From an uncultured Chloroflexota bacterium (GTDB taxonomy: Bacteria > Chloroflexota > Anaerolineae > Anaerolineales > Anaerolineaceae): a stretch of DNA of 64,000 nt. Location of the stretch: NCBI GenBank assembly GCA_902774215.1, contig CACYHU010000004.1, forward strand, positions 1-64,000, read 5' to 3'. The stretch's first letter is position 1. The number at the start of each line of letters is the position of its first letter. Both the position numbers and the translations under genes were made by a program. The notes beneath the pieces are model-generated. The model did not search any database and was not told where the DNA came from. It was given only the letters and a program-made list of their open reading frames with translations. This document shows positions 19,439 through 28,917 of this stretch, piece after piece.

Positions 19439-19634
19439 CCTGCCAGTAGATTCGTGACCTCTCCCACAAGGCGTCCAGGTCAGGGAAACCAGTGAGTGCC
19501 GCCCTGCCAATGGACTGCTTTGGGAGCGGATCGATGGCGGATACTGGATCGCCAGGACTGATGCGGACGGAACCGTTATGCTGAAAGATGTGGAATAAAG
19601 ATACCGCCGATGGAGATTCCTGTCGGTGTTTTTT
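19439..19634 (+). pseudogene. Duplicated tail of the peptidase-SH3 gene, with terminator
   Basis: Encodes ECRPANGLLWERIDGGYWIA and DADGTVMLKDVE before a TAA, nearly the same as the C-terminus of the minus-strand gene at 61161-61550. Similarity runs from about 19439 through the stop and into the terminator hairpin (19603-19627, then seven T). The 5' part carries a TGA and has diverged, so it is a fragment left by recombination. Confidence 0.75.
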
Positions 19635-19667
19635 TAAATAAAAGGTTTCGATATACTTGAGATATTG

Positions 19668-21998
19668 TTATACGTTATCATTTGTTAGAAATCTGATAGG
19701 TCTAACAAAAATTTCCAATTCACTCACGTCATAAAATGTATATTTATTTTTTGGATCGAAAAAATCTTCTTGTCCATAAACATCTAATATTATTTTCAAA
19801 AGGAATGATTGGTAATCATAAGTTTCATATTTTTTAGAAATAAACACTATAGAATCATCAAATTTATCATCTTGAAAATTATCTAAGTGAAAATATCTTA
19901 CAACATTATTATTCAATACCATCTCTTTAAATAAATACTGGCTCCAGTGGATGTTAATTTTCGGGAACAGGTTATATTCATGAATGTTCTTCGGAAGGAT
20001 ATACCCTTTCTCTTCAACTATTTCATATATAGATGACAGTGTCTTCTTGATTATACTTTCGTTCAATCCAGTAAGATCTGTTTTCATAAGCGTATTTTTA
20101 TTTACACGTATATAGTCGGGATAAACAAGGTGTAAAATATTTCTGAATGAGATGGGATCATATCCTTTCACTTTAATAATATCAGATAGCTGGCTAATAT
20201 TGATTTTTTCATATGGCTCAAGAATTGAAATAATAAGGTCACGGGTAATAACTCTTCCACTATCCTTTTTTGCAATGAATGGCCAATTAAAATCAAAATT
20301 CTCATTGAACATGTACTTGAGAATTGCAAACAATTTGTACGATTCTGTAATATTGTTTTGCTCCATAAAATCAATCATATAGTGCTGACAATGTGTATAT
20401 ACAGTATTGATATTCAATGGAGATTTAATTGTTGTCTCTTCCAGATATTGTTTAAGAAACAGACGATCCTTTTCGCAAAGAGAGAGTGTGGAAGTATGTA
20501 AATAATATCCGTTTTCTGTGCTGATTACATTATGGCAGTGTTTCATTGCTTCTGGCAATGTATATTTTCCATACTCTGGATAATTTTGAAATATTGTCGA
20601 TTTGTAGACAGGAGAGTTCTGCAGAACGAACCGTTCAAGTATATCTGAAGAAATGTTGATAAATAGTTTTTTTTGTTCCTCTGAATAATTGTCGGTAAGG
20701 AAATCACAATCTGAGTCAATGTCGAATAAAGTGTACAGATCAATCTCATCAGGTAATTCCCCTTCCTCCTTGAGGAAGATAACGGCATCATATTTCTTTG
20801 AATAATAATATTCATCGGAACACAGTCTTTGGTTCTGCAGGCAATTCCAGATCCATATAGCAATCATTTTATCAGTAAACAAGGAAATATCAGATCTAAT
20901 CAGCAACTTTTTTCTACCGGATAAAATATGAATTAATGTGATGTATCCTTCGATGAATATTTTCGACATTTTTTTTGAAAAATCAACTATCGCGTTATAA
21001 TAATTTCTGCGCACTGTCCCACTTGAAATAGCCAATATTATACCTATAGTGTCAAAAGTGTTACCCTCATCCCTTAGTTCGACAATCTTTTCTTTGTTTT
21101 TGTGTTTATCACAATTATTTATATCTTCCCTGATTTTTTGCATTTGATTTTTTATATCTGAACTAAGAAACTCAAGAAATGCAATAATATGTTCTGCATA
21201 CGAATTTTTCTGGTTAATGGAAATTTCATCATTCCCGATCAAAATTCTTGGAATATCCGTAAGAATATCTTTTGTTGTGAAGATTTCCGGAAGATCTTCT
21301 CTAAAAGTTAATCTCCATAAGCCTTCAAACGATTTTATTGAAATTTTATTCCCAGATTGGTATTTTTTCAAAAATACGGTCGTTTTCTGTTCGATTAAAT
21401 TTAGTAACGAATAAAATTTTGAAGATTCAGCAATTTGATTAAGAACACTTACAGTATAATTGTTTGCATTTGAATATGTATAAATGCATTTGAACAACTC
21501 TTCACCAAGATCAGAATAAATATTATCTATTATTTGAATGGAAAACAGATATTCTGTATCCACAGTAGCTAAATCAAAATATTCGTTATTCACAATTGAA
21601 TTTGTATATTTTTTTGTAATTTCCACAGTTTTTTTTATGCTCACATTTTTCCCATATCTGTATGGTTCAGTATATCCATTTGTTTGAAGAAATTGTTTGC
21701 AGACAGAAAGTAAATCTATGATAGATGTAGTACGAATGCCGTAAATTTTGCATAAAACATAGATAGTTTTTGAAAACAAATCACTTAATGATTTAATATT
21801 ATATTTTTGTAATTTTTTACCTACCATGATGGGGCACTGTAATACCGCAATAGGAACATTGACAAAATCATATTTCTTGCTTACATCCAAAATTTCATAT
21901 AAAGTTTTCATAGAAGATTCTTTATCCAGAATATTTGTTTTTTTTGTTTGGGTTTGGCTTTTTTTTGTCCCATGATTTTTTTGTTCTGTTTTTCTCAT
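19668..21998 (-). CDS. Large protein with alpha-CTD-like and sigma4-like segments
   Basis: Not a recognised named family. The 776-residue protein has a basic, low-complexity start. Near residues 50-90 (VLQCPIMVGKKLQKYNIKSL) it resembles the RNA polymerase alpha C-terminal domain or a helix-hairpin-helix unit. Around residues 305-345, IVELRDEGNTFDTIGIILAI followed by GTVRRNYYNAI has the shape of a sigma region 4 helix-turn-helix. The remainder is helical with no catalytic motifs. The ATG at 21998 follows AAGGAAA. It stands alone between transposon debris and the decayed-helicase operon. It might be a DNA-binding regulator or a defence sensor; I cannot choose. Confidence 0.7.
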   Translation of the reverse strand: MRKTEQKNHGTKKSQTQTKKTNILDKESSMKTLYEILDVSKKYDFVNVPIAVLQCPIMVGKKLQKYNIKSLSDLFSKTIYVLCKIYGIRTTSIIDLLSVCKQFLQTNGYTEPYRYGKNVSIKKTVEITKKYTNSIVNNEYFDLATVDTEYLFSIQIIDNIYSDLGEELFKCIYTYSNANNYTVSVLNQIAESSKFYSLLNLIEQKTTVFLKKYQSGNKISIKSFEGLWRLTFREDLPEIFTTKDILTDIPRILIGNDEISINQKNSYAEHIIAFLEFLSSDIKNQMQKIREDINNCDKHKNKEKIVELRDEGNTFDTIGIILAISSGTVRRNYYNAIVDFSKKMSKIFIEGYITLIHILSGRKKLLIRSDISLFTDKMIAIWIWNCLQNQRLCSDEYYYSKKYDAVIFLKEEGELPDEIDLYTLFDIDSDCDFLTDNYSEEQKKLFINISSDILERFVLQNSPVYKSTIFQNYPEYGKYTLPEAMKHCHNVISTENGYYLHTSTLSLCEKDRLFLKQYLEETTIKSPLNINTVYTHCQHYMIDFMEQNNITESYKLFAILKYMFNENFDFNWPFIAKKDSGRVITRDLIISILEPYEKINISQLSDIIKVKGYDPISFRNILHLVYPDYIRVNKNTLMKTDLTGLNESIIKKTLSSIYEIVEEKGYILPKNIHEYNLFPKINIHWSQYLFKEMVLNNNVVRYFHLDNFQDDKFDDSIVFISKKYETYDYQSFLLKIILDVYGQEDFFDPKNKYTFYDVSELEIFVRPIRFLTNDNV

Positions 21999-22411
21999 AG
22001 CTACTTTTCCTTATTTAGGCAACGGTCTGTGTATATATTAGATACTTAATCGGACTATTTTTTTAAAATATAAATATTTTAATCTATTCTCCGAAGAGTG
22101 ATGGATATCACCTTTTAGTAACAAAAAAAGTGTCCCGTCTACCATCACCTTTGCAAATGATAGTTTTTTACGATCCTCACCCTAAAGTTCCTCCGCAGAA
22201 AAAAGCTGGCTTATTTTCGGGGCGTACTCAACTGTTTTTTATGGGACAGAATTGAGGAGCCAAGACCGTTTGCAGATTTGTACCCGCATCCGTATTCTAC
22301 TTGACGCTCACTTTCAATCCGCTATTTTATTGATTTCTAACAATCAATCGTTGAGAAGATCATCACGTACTCTCCCCAACTTCCTATACACTTTGATATT
22401 TCTCCATTATA
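21999..22411. other. Intergenic stretch, no gene seen
   Basis: AT-rich between two minus-strand genes. A small GTGATGGATATCAC near-palindrome lies near 22100. No gene, clear terminator or recognised element was seen. Confidence 0.35.
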
Positions 22412-24487
22412 TTAGTGCACATTTTCCCGATACAGGTGAAGCAGACTATCATCATCTTTCGGCTCAAAAAGATAAGTCGTTTTACGGGAAGCCGCTACAG
22501 CATGTCTGAAAAGCATTATTTTATAAGACAGACGCTCCATCCAGTCAAAATACCAGTACCTGTCAGGAATTTCCAGCCCAGAGTCAATATTCGCATCAAA
22601 TATATCTTCATATGTGTTCGGAATTATTACGTTTTCAAAAACAAGGCAACCCAGACGGAGAAAAGTACAGATACGGATCCCGTCATCCAGGAGATAATCA
22701 AAATATGACTGGGAATCATCCACAATTACTGTTCTGATACCGTTTTTTTCAAGGATTTCACTGTAAGTTTCCGCCTCATCATCATCCATAGCCACAATTA
22801 CATTGTTTTTCGGATCAGACAACCCACAGACAAGTTCACACAACTTCTGCTCGAATTCACTGTTGTTTTCCGGATCGCAGCTATCGACCTGTATAATCTC
22901 AATTCCTTTTATATTTGTCTGGAGTTTTATCAATGAGGAAGGAAGCTGAGGACAGGCAAGCTTCATTTTTTCCGAGTTCAGTCGCAGATTCCTGATCCCG
23001 TAGAAGATTTTCCCCTCATAGCACCTCGGATTTGTCAGATCCCTCATACAATGAACATAATCGTCCTGCTCAATATCAATTGAATAGGAACTGAGAGAAG
23101 ATTTCTGAAGAACAGTCAGAAAATCAACCTTCAGATAATTCAGAAACTGAATATCATCGGCAAGAATCAAACCATAAGGTTTATAGCTTTTTTTCTTGAT
23201 CAACGGCATCAGTTTAGAAATGGCATATCCAATGGTAAAGAGTTTTTCCTCCTCCATGAGGGAAATAAATTTATCAAAAACCTCCCATATCTTTTCCCTC
23301 TGTTTCTTCGTAATATTTTCACATTCCAGTCTTGGTGCCTTCATATACTCTTCTTTTGAAAAAGTCCCGTAGTTTTCTGTCACATACTCCCAATCATGCA
23401 TAAGATCCCAGGGCTCAAGATCGAGATCTTCCACCGAAATTATGGCTTCGTTAAACATATGGAACAGATCGTCATCATCGTTTATCTCAGCGACTCTGAA
23501 ATCAATTCCCCAGCGTTTTCCGCAGTCTTCCATCAATTGTTTCATAAGACCTGAATAATCCAGAATATCAACCCTTTTCATCTGCTTCGCGTCGGCAACA
23601 ATCTGTAAATAGGATCTCATATCAGCAAGATAATCCGGATTTGAAACCAGAAAAAGAATGCGGTCGCGTTTGGATACATATTCATCCGCATGGTTGATCA
23701 ATCCGATCAGTTCTGCTATCTTTCCTGAACCGAACATACTGGCCAGAAGACAGTATTTTCCCTGAACTCCGGAAATATGAGGAAAATTGCTGTTGATATA
23801 TATGCTGTTATAGTTCCTGCGGATATTACTCATTTCCCGCTCAAAGTTTTCATGTTCTTCATGATTCTGTTTCATAAGAATTAATTCATGAAGTGCTTCG
23901 TCTATTGGCATTCCGCTGCAGAGATGATGGAGAAAAAAAGAACTGCTTTGTGAAATGGTGTCTTTCTGTGCTTCAAAGTCTTCCATGGTGTTCCAGTTTC
24001 GAACTGTAATGAGTTCCTCCTGACCGGTCAGGCCTTTTATCAGATGGCGGTCACTGAATTTGCCAAACAACCCTTTCCTTTTCGGTTCTGTTCCAATAAC
24101 TGACTGATTTTTTTCCTGCTGCGAAGTCTCCTGTGCAGGAAACCATTCCGGCATGACATCTTCCAGCAGGATGTAATCGGATGGATCTGTGCTCATGGAT
24201 GCTACGGATTTTTTGTTTTTTTCAGCCCAGTCGTAGGTAACATCATGAGGTCCCACCAACAGAAGCACATAGTTGGCTCCCGCGATCTTGTTCATCAGTA
24301 TCCGGTACCGGTGGTCAACGCGCAGCGAATACATGCCTGCATAGGCAGGAAGTTTCTCAGGACGCCTGCTTTTCATGAGTTTCGAATTGCGAAATTCAAT
24401 CAATGCGTCACGGACATTTCCCCGAAACATTTCAGGAAGATCGTTATAGGCATCTATGAAGCTGTCACGGACATATACTTTATTCAT
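22412..24487 (-). CDS. Inactive-looking RelE-UvrD helicase paralogue
   Basis: Same architecture as 6283-8418: a RelE/ParE-like domain (residues 1-85; MNKVYVRDSFIDAYNDLPEM, then YSLRVDHRYRILM) followed by a UvrD-like body. Every helicase motif has drifted. Walker A reads SMFGSGKIA, motif II reads LADDIQF instead of DEGQ, motif V has lost KGLEF, and motif VI reads VAASRKTTYL in place of YVSMTRAK. Yet the 691-residue frame is intact, so it appears kept as a scaffold or regulatory subunit rather than decaying. I use the ATG at 24487, which overlaps the end of the upstream gene; the two are translationally coupled. Confidence 0.78.
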   Translation of the reverse strand: MNKVYVRDSFIDAYNDLPEMFRGNVRDALIEFRNSKLMKSRRPEKLPAYAGMYSLRVDHRYRILMNKIAGANYVLLLVGPHDVTYDWAEKNKKSVASMSTDPSDYILLEDVMPEWFPAQETSQQEKNQSVIGTEPKRKGLFGKFSDRHLIKGLTGQEELITVRNWNTMEDFEAQKDTISQSSSFFLHHLCSGMPIDEALHELILMKQNHEEHENFEREMSNIRRNYNSIYINSNFPHISGVQGKYCLLASMFGSGKIAELIGLINHADEYVSKRDRILFLVSNPDYLADMRSYLQIVADAKQMKRVDILDYSGLMKQLMEDCGKRWGIDFRVAEINDDDDLFHMFNEAIISVEDLDLEPWDLMHDWEYVTENYGTFSKEEYMKAPRLECENITKKQREKIWEVFDKFISLMEEEKLFTIGYAISKLMPLIKKKSYKPYGLILADDIQFLNYLKVDFLTVLQKSSLSSYSIDIEQDDYVHCMRDLTNPRCYEGKIFYGIRNLRLNSEKMKLACPQLPSSLIKLQTNIKGIEIIQVDSCDPENNSEFEQKLCELVCGLSDPKNNVIVAMDDDEAETYSEILEKNGIRTVIVDDSQSYFDYLLDDGIRICTFLRLGCLVFENVIIPNTYEDIFDANIDSGLEIPDRYWYFDWMERLSYKIMLFRHAVAASRKTTYLFEPKDDDSLLHLYRENVH

Positions 24488-25427
24488 GATCAGTCTCCAT
24501 TTTTCTGAAACAGTCCACAAGCTCACGGGGATTATCCACTATCACATAATTGAAACCCCGTTCGAAAAAGTAACCTCTGCTGTATTTCTGCAAGCCATGA
24601 AGATAAGCCACACCTTCATCCATCCAGACAAAAAGAGCTTCCCCGCCGATTTTGTTATGCTCTATGATTCCCCGGAAATTCATTATCGGAGCTTTTATTC
24701 CTTCTTTTTTCATAAGCTTCGCCGCATTATAAGCCTGACGGTCATTTTTCAGGTTATCCAGGATACTGTCCCAATCCGGATGCCCGGTCATAATTTCATG
24801 TTCAGCATCATATGTTGTTACCTGTATCCGGTCAGATGGCTTTGTTTCCTCTTCCCTGCTCAGAAACAGTTTCATCCATTTTTCCTCCGAGTTGCTTATA
24901 TGATCATATCTGCCATGATTTGATTCGATCTGAATGTCATTTGTAAGGTTCTTTTCAAATCCGTCAGAATAGTTTTTTATTTCTTTTTCATCTGTCGGAT
25001 TTTCTTCAATGAAAGCAGCAGTTTTTTCCTTCAGTTCTGTCGCAGGTATTTTTTTCGGAGAAGGTTCATCAGGCGGAATATTTATCTCGGTAGATTCTGC
25101 AAAGGTGATATTCATTTCACATGGTGTGATATTATATATGATGCAGATAATTCGACAGGCCAGCGCATATTCCTGTTCAGAGTAATCCCAGGGCAGCTGC
25201 AAGCCATTGGACAGAACAATGAATTTTCCCGGGCAGTCAGTCCTGTAAATAATTTTCTTGTCAGTTTCCGGAATGAAAGCATCCGTAATTCTTGCTCCAT
25301 CTCTGTCAAGTGTCATAAACATATCTTCAAGAAGTTCATGAACCAGTTCCTTCCAGGAAGATACACTGTGCATCCGTCTGTTCAGCGTAAAAGTAATCGG
25401 TAATTGTTGTGTAAAAGTCCGGGACAA
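24480..25427 (-). CDS. LSNG-domain protein, partner of the inactive helicase
   Basis: Residues 7-100 form one copy of the domain seen twice in 9459-10754: PITFTLNRR, then SWKELVHELLEDM, then KFIVLSNGLQL and a closing helix. A charged linker (about 115-190) follows. The C-terminal third (GGEALFVWMDEGVAYLHGL, then FNYVIVDNP) is reminiscent of compact nuclease-like modules with a 'E.x.VW....VAFL' core, but no full PD-(D/E)XK signature can be read. It overlaps the next gene by 8 bases. Likely an interacting subunit of the RelE-UvrD-like protein; function unknown. Confidence 0.72.
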   Translation of the reverse strand: MSRTFTQQLPITFTLNRRMHSVSSWKELVHELLEDMFMTLDRDGARITDAFIPETDKKIIYRTDCPGKFIVLSNGLQLPWDYSEQEYALACRIICIIYNITPCEMNITFAESTEINIPPDEPSPKKIPATELKEKTAAFIEENPTDEKEIKNYSDGFEKNLTNDIQIESNHGRYDHISNSEEKWMKLFLSREEETKPSDRIQVTTYDAEHEIMTGHPDWDSILDNLKNDRQAYNAAKLMKKEGIKAPIMNFRGIIEHNKIGGEALFVWMDEGVAYLHGLQKYSRGYFFERGFNYVIVDNPRELVDCFRKMETDHE

Positions 25428-25564
25428 GGGTTTTTACCTCCTGATACCATTTTCTCTTTCATTTTGTTTGTATGAATATTTTAGCATATCCTTCCACCAT
25501 TGATTGTCACACTTTTATCACCAAAAAGGCTCTCGTCTTTTGTTGATCATGATACCAATTCGGT

Positions 25565-26227
25565 TTACGATTCACGCTTTTTATCCATACTGCTGTTTTT
25601 GTTCTTTAAATATTTCCTATAATCCTCTTTAATTAGTCTGTAGAAAGATGTTCTTTTCAACCCAGTTCTTTCCATAGCTTCTTTTGCAGAAATCTTCCCG
25701 TCATGCCATTCCCGCATAATTTCATCATAATTATCGGGTATTTGTATTTTCGGCCGTCCAAATCTTCTGCCACGTAATCTGGCGGCATCAATACCCTGTC
25801 TCTGACGTGCTCTGATAGACTGTCGTTCTTTTTCCGACACATACGCCAGGATCTGAAGAACCAGGTCAGCAATAAAACGGTGATCCAGACTTCCGTCTCC
25901 GGCTGAAGTATCCAGCATCGGCATATCCAGTACACGGATATCCGCACCGATTTCTTTCGTGATTCGGGCCCATTGAGCATGTATTTCCGTATAATTCCGT
26001 CCCAGCCGGTCAAGGCTTGTTATAACCAGCAGATCGCCGCTGCGCAGCAGAGGAGAATTCTGTTCTGACCCAACCAGCGTGTTATAGCCTTTACGATCAA
26101 AATCTTTCCCGGACTGCATGTCGGTGATGATGTTTCTTTCATCAGGTACAACCTGTCTTAGCTGGTCCATCTGACGATCAAGATTCTGATCACGTGATGA
26201 AACTCTCGCATAACCGAAAATAACCAT
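25565..26227 (-). CDS. Serine resolvase/invertase
   Basis: Small serine recombinase of 220 residues: FGYARVSSRDQNLDRQMDQL with the catalytic Ser near residue 9, LDRLGRN (about 75-81), the long E-helix segment (LVLQILAYVSEKERQSIRAR) and a C-terminal GRPK with a helix-turn-helix. It probably resolves multimers of the replicon or inverts a segment. GGGAGG precedes the ATG at 26227. The crossover site is presumably in the intergenic sequences on either side (25428-25564 or 26228-26401), but I could not pick out a res site. Confidence 0.92.
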   Translation of the reverse strand: MVIFGYARVSSRDQNLDRQMDQLRQVVPDERNIITDMQSGKDFDRKGYNTLVGSEQNSPLLRSGDLLVITSLDRLGRNYTEIHAQWARITKEIGADIRVLDMPMLDTSAGDGSLDHRFIADLVLQILAYVSEKERQSIRARQRQGIDAARLRGRRFGRPKIQIPDNYDEIMREWHDGKISAKEAMERTGLKRTSFYRLIKEDYRKYLKNKNSSMDKKRES

Positions 26228-26401
26228 TCCAACCTCCCACTTTTTGTTTAAAAATGCCGGTTTTCTTACTGAACATGTTCGTTTGCTATTTTAGGAGTTT
26301 TGGGACAACTGGAACTGCACTTTACAGGCTGAAATTTCAATTCGGAAAAGTAAACTTTTTCAAACAGCGCTACAGTTTCCGGTTTAAGGTAAAATAGGTT
26401 T

Positions 26402-28477
26402 ATGTACAGGACTATAGATCTTTGCGCAGGAATCGGCGGCATCCGCCGCGGCTTTGAAATGACAGGACGATTTGAAACAGTCCTTTCAGCTGAAATAGAC
26501 AAATACGCCTGTGCAACCTACGAGCACCTTTTCGGTGAAAACCCGTTTAACGACCTGTCATCAAGAGAATTTCTCGAAAAAACAAAAAAAGTCGGTTATG
26601 ATGTGCTTTTGGCGGGGTTTCCGTGTCAGCCTTTCTCACGTGCCGGATTGCAAAAAGGTCTGAAAGATGAAAAAAGCGGTTCCATATTTACCCATATTGC
26701 AGAAATTATCCGTCTGACGCGTCCGAAAGCGGTTTTTCTGGAAAACGTTGACAATTTAGCTTACATTGACAAGGGAGAAACTTTCCGCGAAATCATAAGG
26801 CTCCTGGAACTTGAGCTTGGCTATAAGGTGATTGGTACTAAATCTTCCCTGGGTCAGCTTGAATTCGAGCCGAAATCCTTCATCCGGAATTCAAAAGATT
26901 TCGGAATTCCTCAAAACAGAAACCGAATTTATATTATCGCATTCGACAAATATCTATACGAAAATCGAATTGATATGCTGCCTTCGCACATTCCTTATCA
27001 TGGAGATGAGATAATATACAAAGATCTCGAAGATCTCCTCGAATATGGAGCGGATGAAAAATACTATCTTTCCTCAGGCTATCTGGACACTCTGAAAGCG
27101 CACAGAATAAGAGAAAAAGAAAAAGATCATGGTTTTGGCTATCAGATTGTCAATATACCACCCGGAGAGAAACACATAGCCAACACCATCATGGCGACAG
27201 GCGGCTCTGGGAAGGAAAGAAACCTTGTGATTGATGTGCAGCCAGATATCGCGGGAAAACAGCTTCCGGCAAAAAAAAGTCCTCTTAACGACGAATGTAT
27301 CCGAATGATGACTCCCCGCGAATGGGGAAAACTTCAGGGCTTCATCAACTATGCCTTCGTTGACGAGTACGGAAACGATAAATTTTCATTTCCTCCTGAG
27401 ATTTCTGCTGCGCAGCAGTATAAGCAGTTTGGAAATTCCGTCACCATTCCCGTGATTAAAACAATGGCGGAATTTATGTGCCACTGTTTCCAGCTTCTCG
27501 AAACGGAAAATAACACTATGAGTAAAGAAATTCAGAAAAAAACGTCTGTCGAATTGTCAGCATCACTTGAAAAGGAAGTTAAACGGATACAGGTCGGGCG
27601 GGAAGTCCTTAACGCCCTCAGGTCCGAAATACGGGCAATTGATAAAATAGGTGATGCTAATAACGAAAGGGTGGAAAAACTGCAGATAGCGCAGAATGTT
27701 GCTGAAGATCTTCTTGATGCTGAAGTGAATCTGGGAAAAATAATATCCGAACTGCCGGAAGCTCGGGGGAAAAGAACGGATCTCAAACCTGCCTCCACAC
27801 CTGATGAGAAGTTGTCCAAAAGGGAAGCAATTGCAAAGATAGGACTATCAGGCTCAACTGCGCAACGCTTTATGGAAATGGCGGCTCATCCTGAGGTAAT
27901 CGAAAAGCTCAAAATCGAAACCAGAGAATCAGATGAAATAATCAGCCGGTCTTCTGTCCTGCGGGCAATATCGGCCGCAAAAAAACCTTATATTGTTAAT
28001 AACACGCATGACGCTGAATGGTATACACCATCCTGCTACATCGAATCCGCCCGTAAGGTTATGGGGGACATTGATCTTGACCCTGCTTCCTGCTCAGCTG
28101 CGAATGAAACCGTAAAGGCCTCAAAATATTATTCTGCCCGGGAGGATGGACTTTTACAGGAATGGTATGGGAAAATCTGGCTGAATCCGCCTTACAGTCT
28201 GGTTCAAAAATTTACTTTAAAGCTTCTAACAAGCGAAATCGAACAGGCTATTATTCTTGTAAACAATGCAACAGAAACCCGATGGTTCCGTGATCTTGCG
28301 GAACACGCAGCGGCAATGGTGTTCCATACCGGACGACTTGCGTTCGAAAAGACTGGCGGTGAAAAATCCAAACCGATGCAAGGTCAGGTTTTTATCTATA
28401 TCGGCAATGAGCCGGATGTTTTCCTCGAAGAATTCCGGCAATATGGCTGGGGAACCAAAATCGATCGGCAAAATTAA
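26402..28477 (+). CDS. Dcm-Dam fusion: C5-cytosine and N6-adenine DNA methyltransferase
   Basis: Two enzymes in one 691-residue frame. Residues 1-365 are a C5-cytosine methyltransferase: DLCAGIGG (6-13), PCQPFS (74-79), ENV (114-116), QNRNRIY, then KQFGNSVTIPV near the end. From Met373 (MSKEIQKK) a coiled linker leads to a phage-type N6-adenine methyltransferase (PF05869 type) with DIDLDPAS and catalytic NPPY (595-598). The linker (SELPEARGKRTDL, SKREAIAKIG) resembles the N-terminus of the stand-alone homologue at 36078-37205, suggesting fusion by loss of a stop codon. Both active sites look intact. No partner nuclease is adjacent. Confidence 0.9.
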   Translation: MYRTIDLCAGIGGIRRGFEMTGRFETVLSAEIDKYACATYEHLFGENPFNDLSSREFLEKTKKVGYDVLLAGFPCQPFSRAGLQKGLKDEKSGSIFTHIAEIIRLTRPKAVFLENVDNLAYIDKGETFREIIRLLELELGYKVIGTKSSLGQLEFEPKSFIRNSKDFGIPQNRNRIYIIAFDKYLYENRIDMLPSHIPYHGDEIIYKDLEDLLEYGADEKYYLSSGYLDTLKAHRIREKEKDHGFGYQIVNIPPGEKHIANTIMATGGSGKERNLVIDVQPDIAGKQLPAKKSPLNDECIRMMTPREWGKLQGFINYAFVDEYGNDKFSFPPEISAAQQYKQFGNSVTIPVIKTMAEFMCHCFQLLETENNTMSKEIQKKTSVELSASLEKEVKRIQVGREVLNALRSEIRAIDKIGDANNERVEKLQIAQNVAEDLLDAEVNLGKIISELPEARGKRTDLKPASTPDEKLSKREAIAKIGLSGSTAQRFMEMAAHPEVIEKLKIETRESDEIISRSSVLRAISAAKKPYIVNNTHDAEWYTPSCYIESARKVMGDIDLDPASCSAANETVKASKYYSAREDGLLQEWYGKIWLNPPYSLVQKFTLKLLTSEIEQAIILVNNATETRWFRDLAEHAAAMVFHTGRLAFEKTGGEKSKPMQGQVFIYIGNEPDVFLEEFRQYGWGTKIDRQN

Positions 28478-28917
28478 TGCAATTATCATACTAAAGAAAG
28501 TTACTATTCAGAACACACTGGGAAACCATAGAACTTGAACCTTGACCAATAATAGGAGAAACTTTTTCCTGCATATTTTGTAAAGGAGACGATAGTTTCA
28601 AGTCGCTCCACCATCGCGAGTCTAGTTGGAACCCGATCAAGCTTAGAATATTCTTTATAATCCATAAGCCATTTCCCGACCAAGAATTTCTGATAACAAT
28701 TTCTAGACTGGATAAGTATGTATTTGGGGTGTTCAGAAAATGACATCATTACGGTAAATATATGACATTTCAATTTTGTCAAGGTATATTACTAAAAACT
28801 AAGTGAAAAATAGTATGACATTTGACATGGTCAATTTATCTACTCAGATTTATTCTCCCAAAAAACCTGTATAATTGAAAAATCAAACCTGATATAAACG
28901 AATTATCGGAGGCTGTT
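28478..28917. other. Intergenic stretch, no convincing gene
   Basis: A minus-strand frame at 28504-28750 has protein-like composition but no ribosome binding site or recognisable family, so I do not call it. TATAAT near 28870 and GGAGG at about 28908 serve the following MORN gene. Confidence 0.4.

Noticed and set aside
28504..28782. Minus-strand frame with a protein-like C-terminus
   Set aside because: Starts at TTG without a ribosome binding site and matches no family I know; kept only as a note in the gap description.
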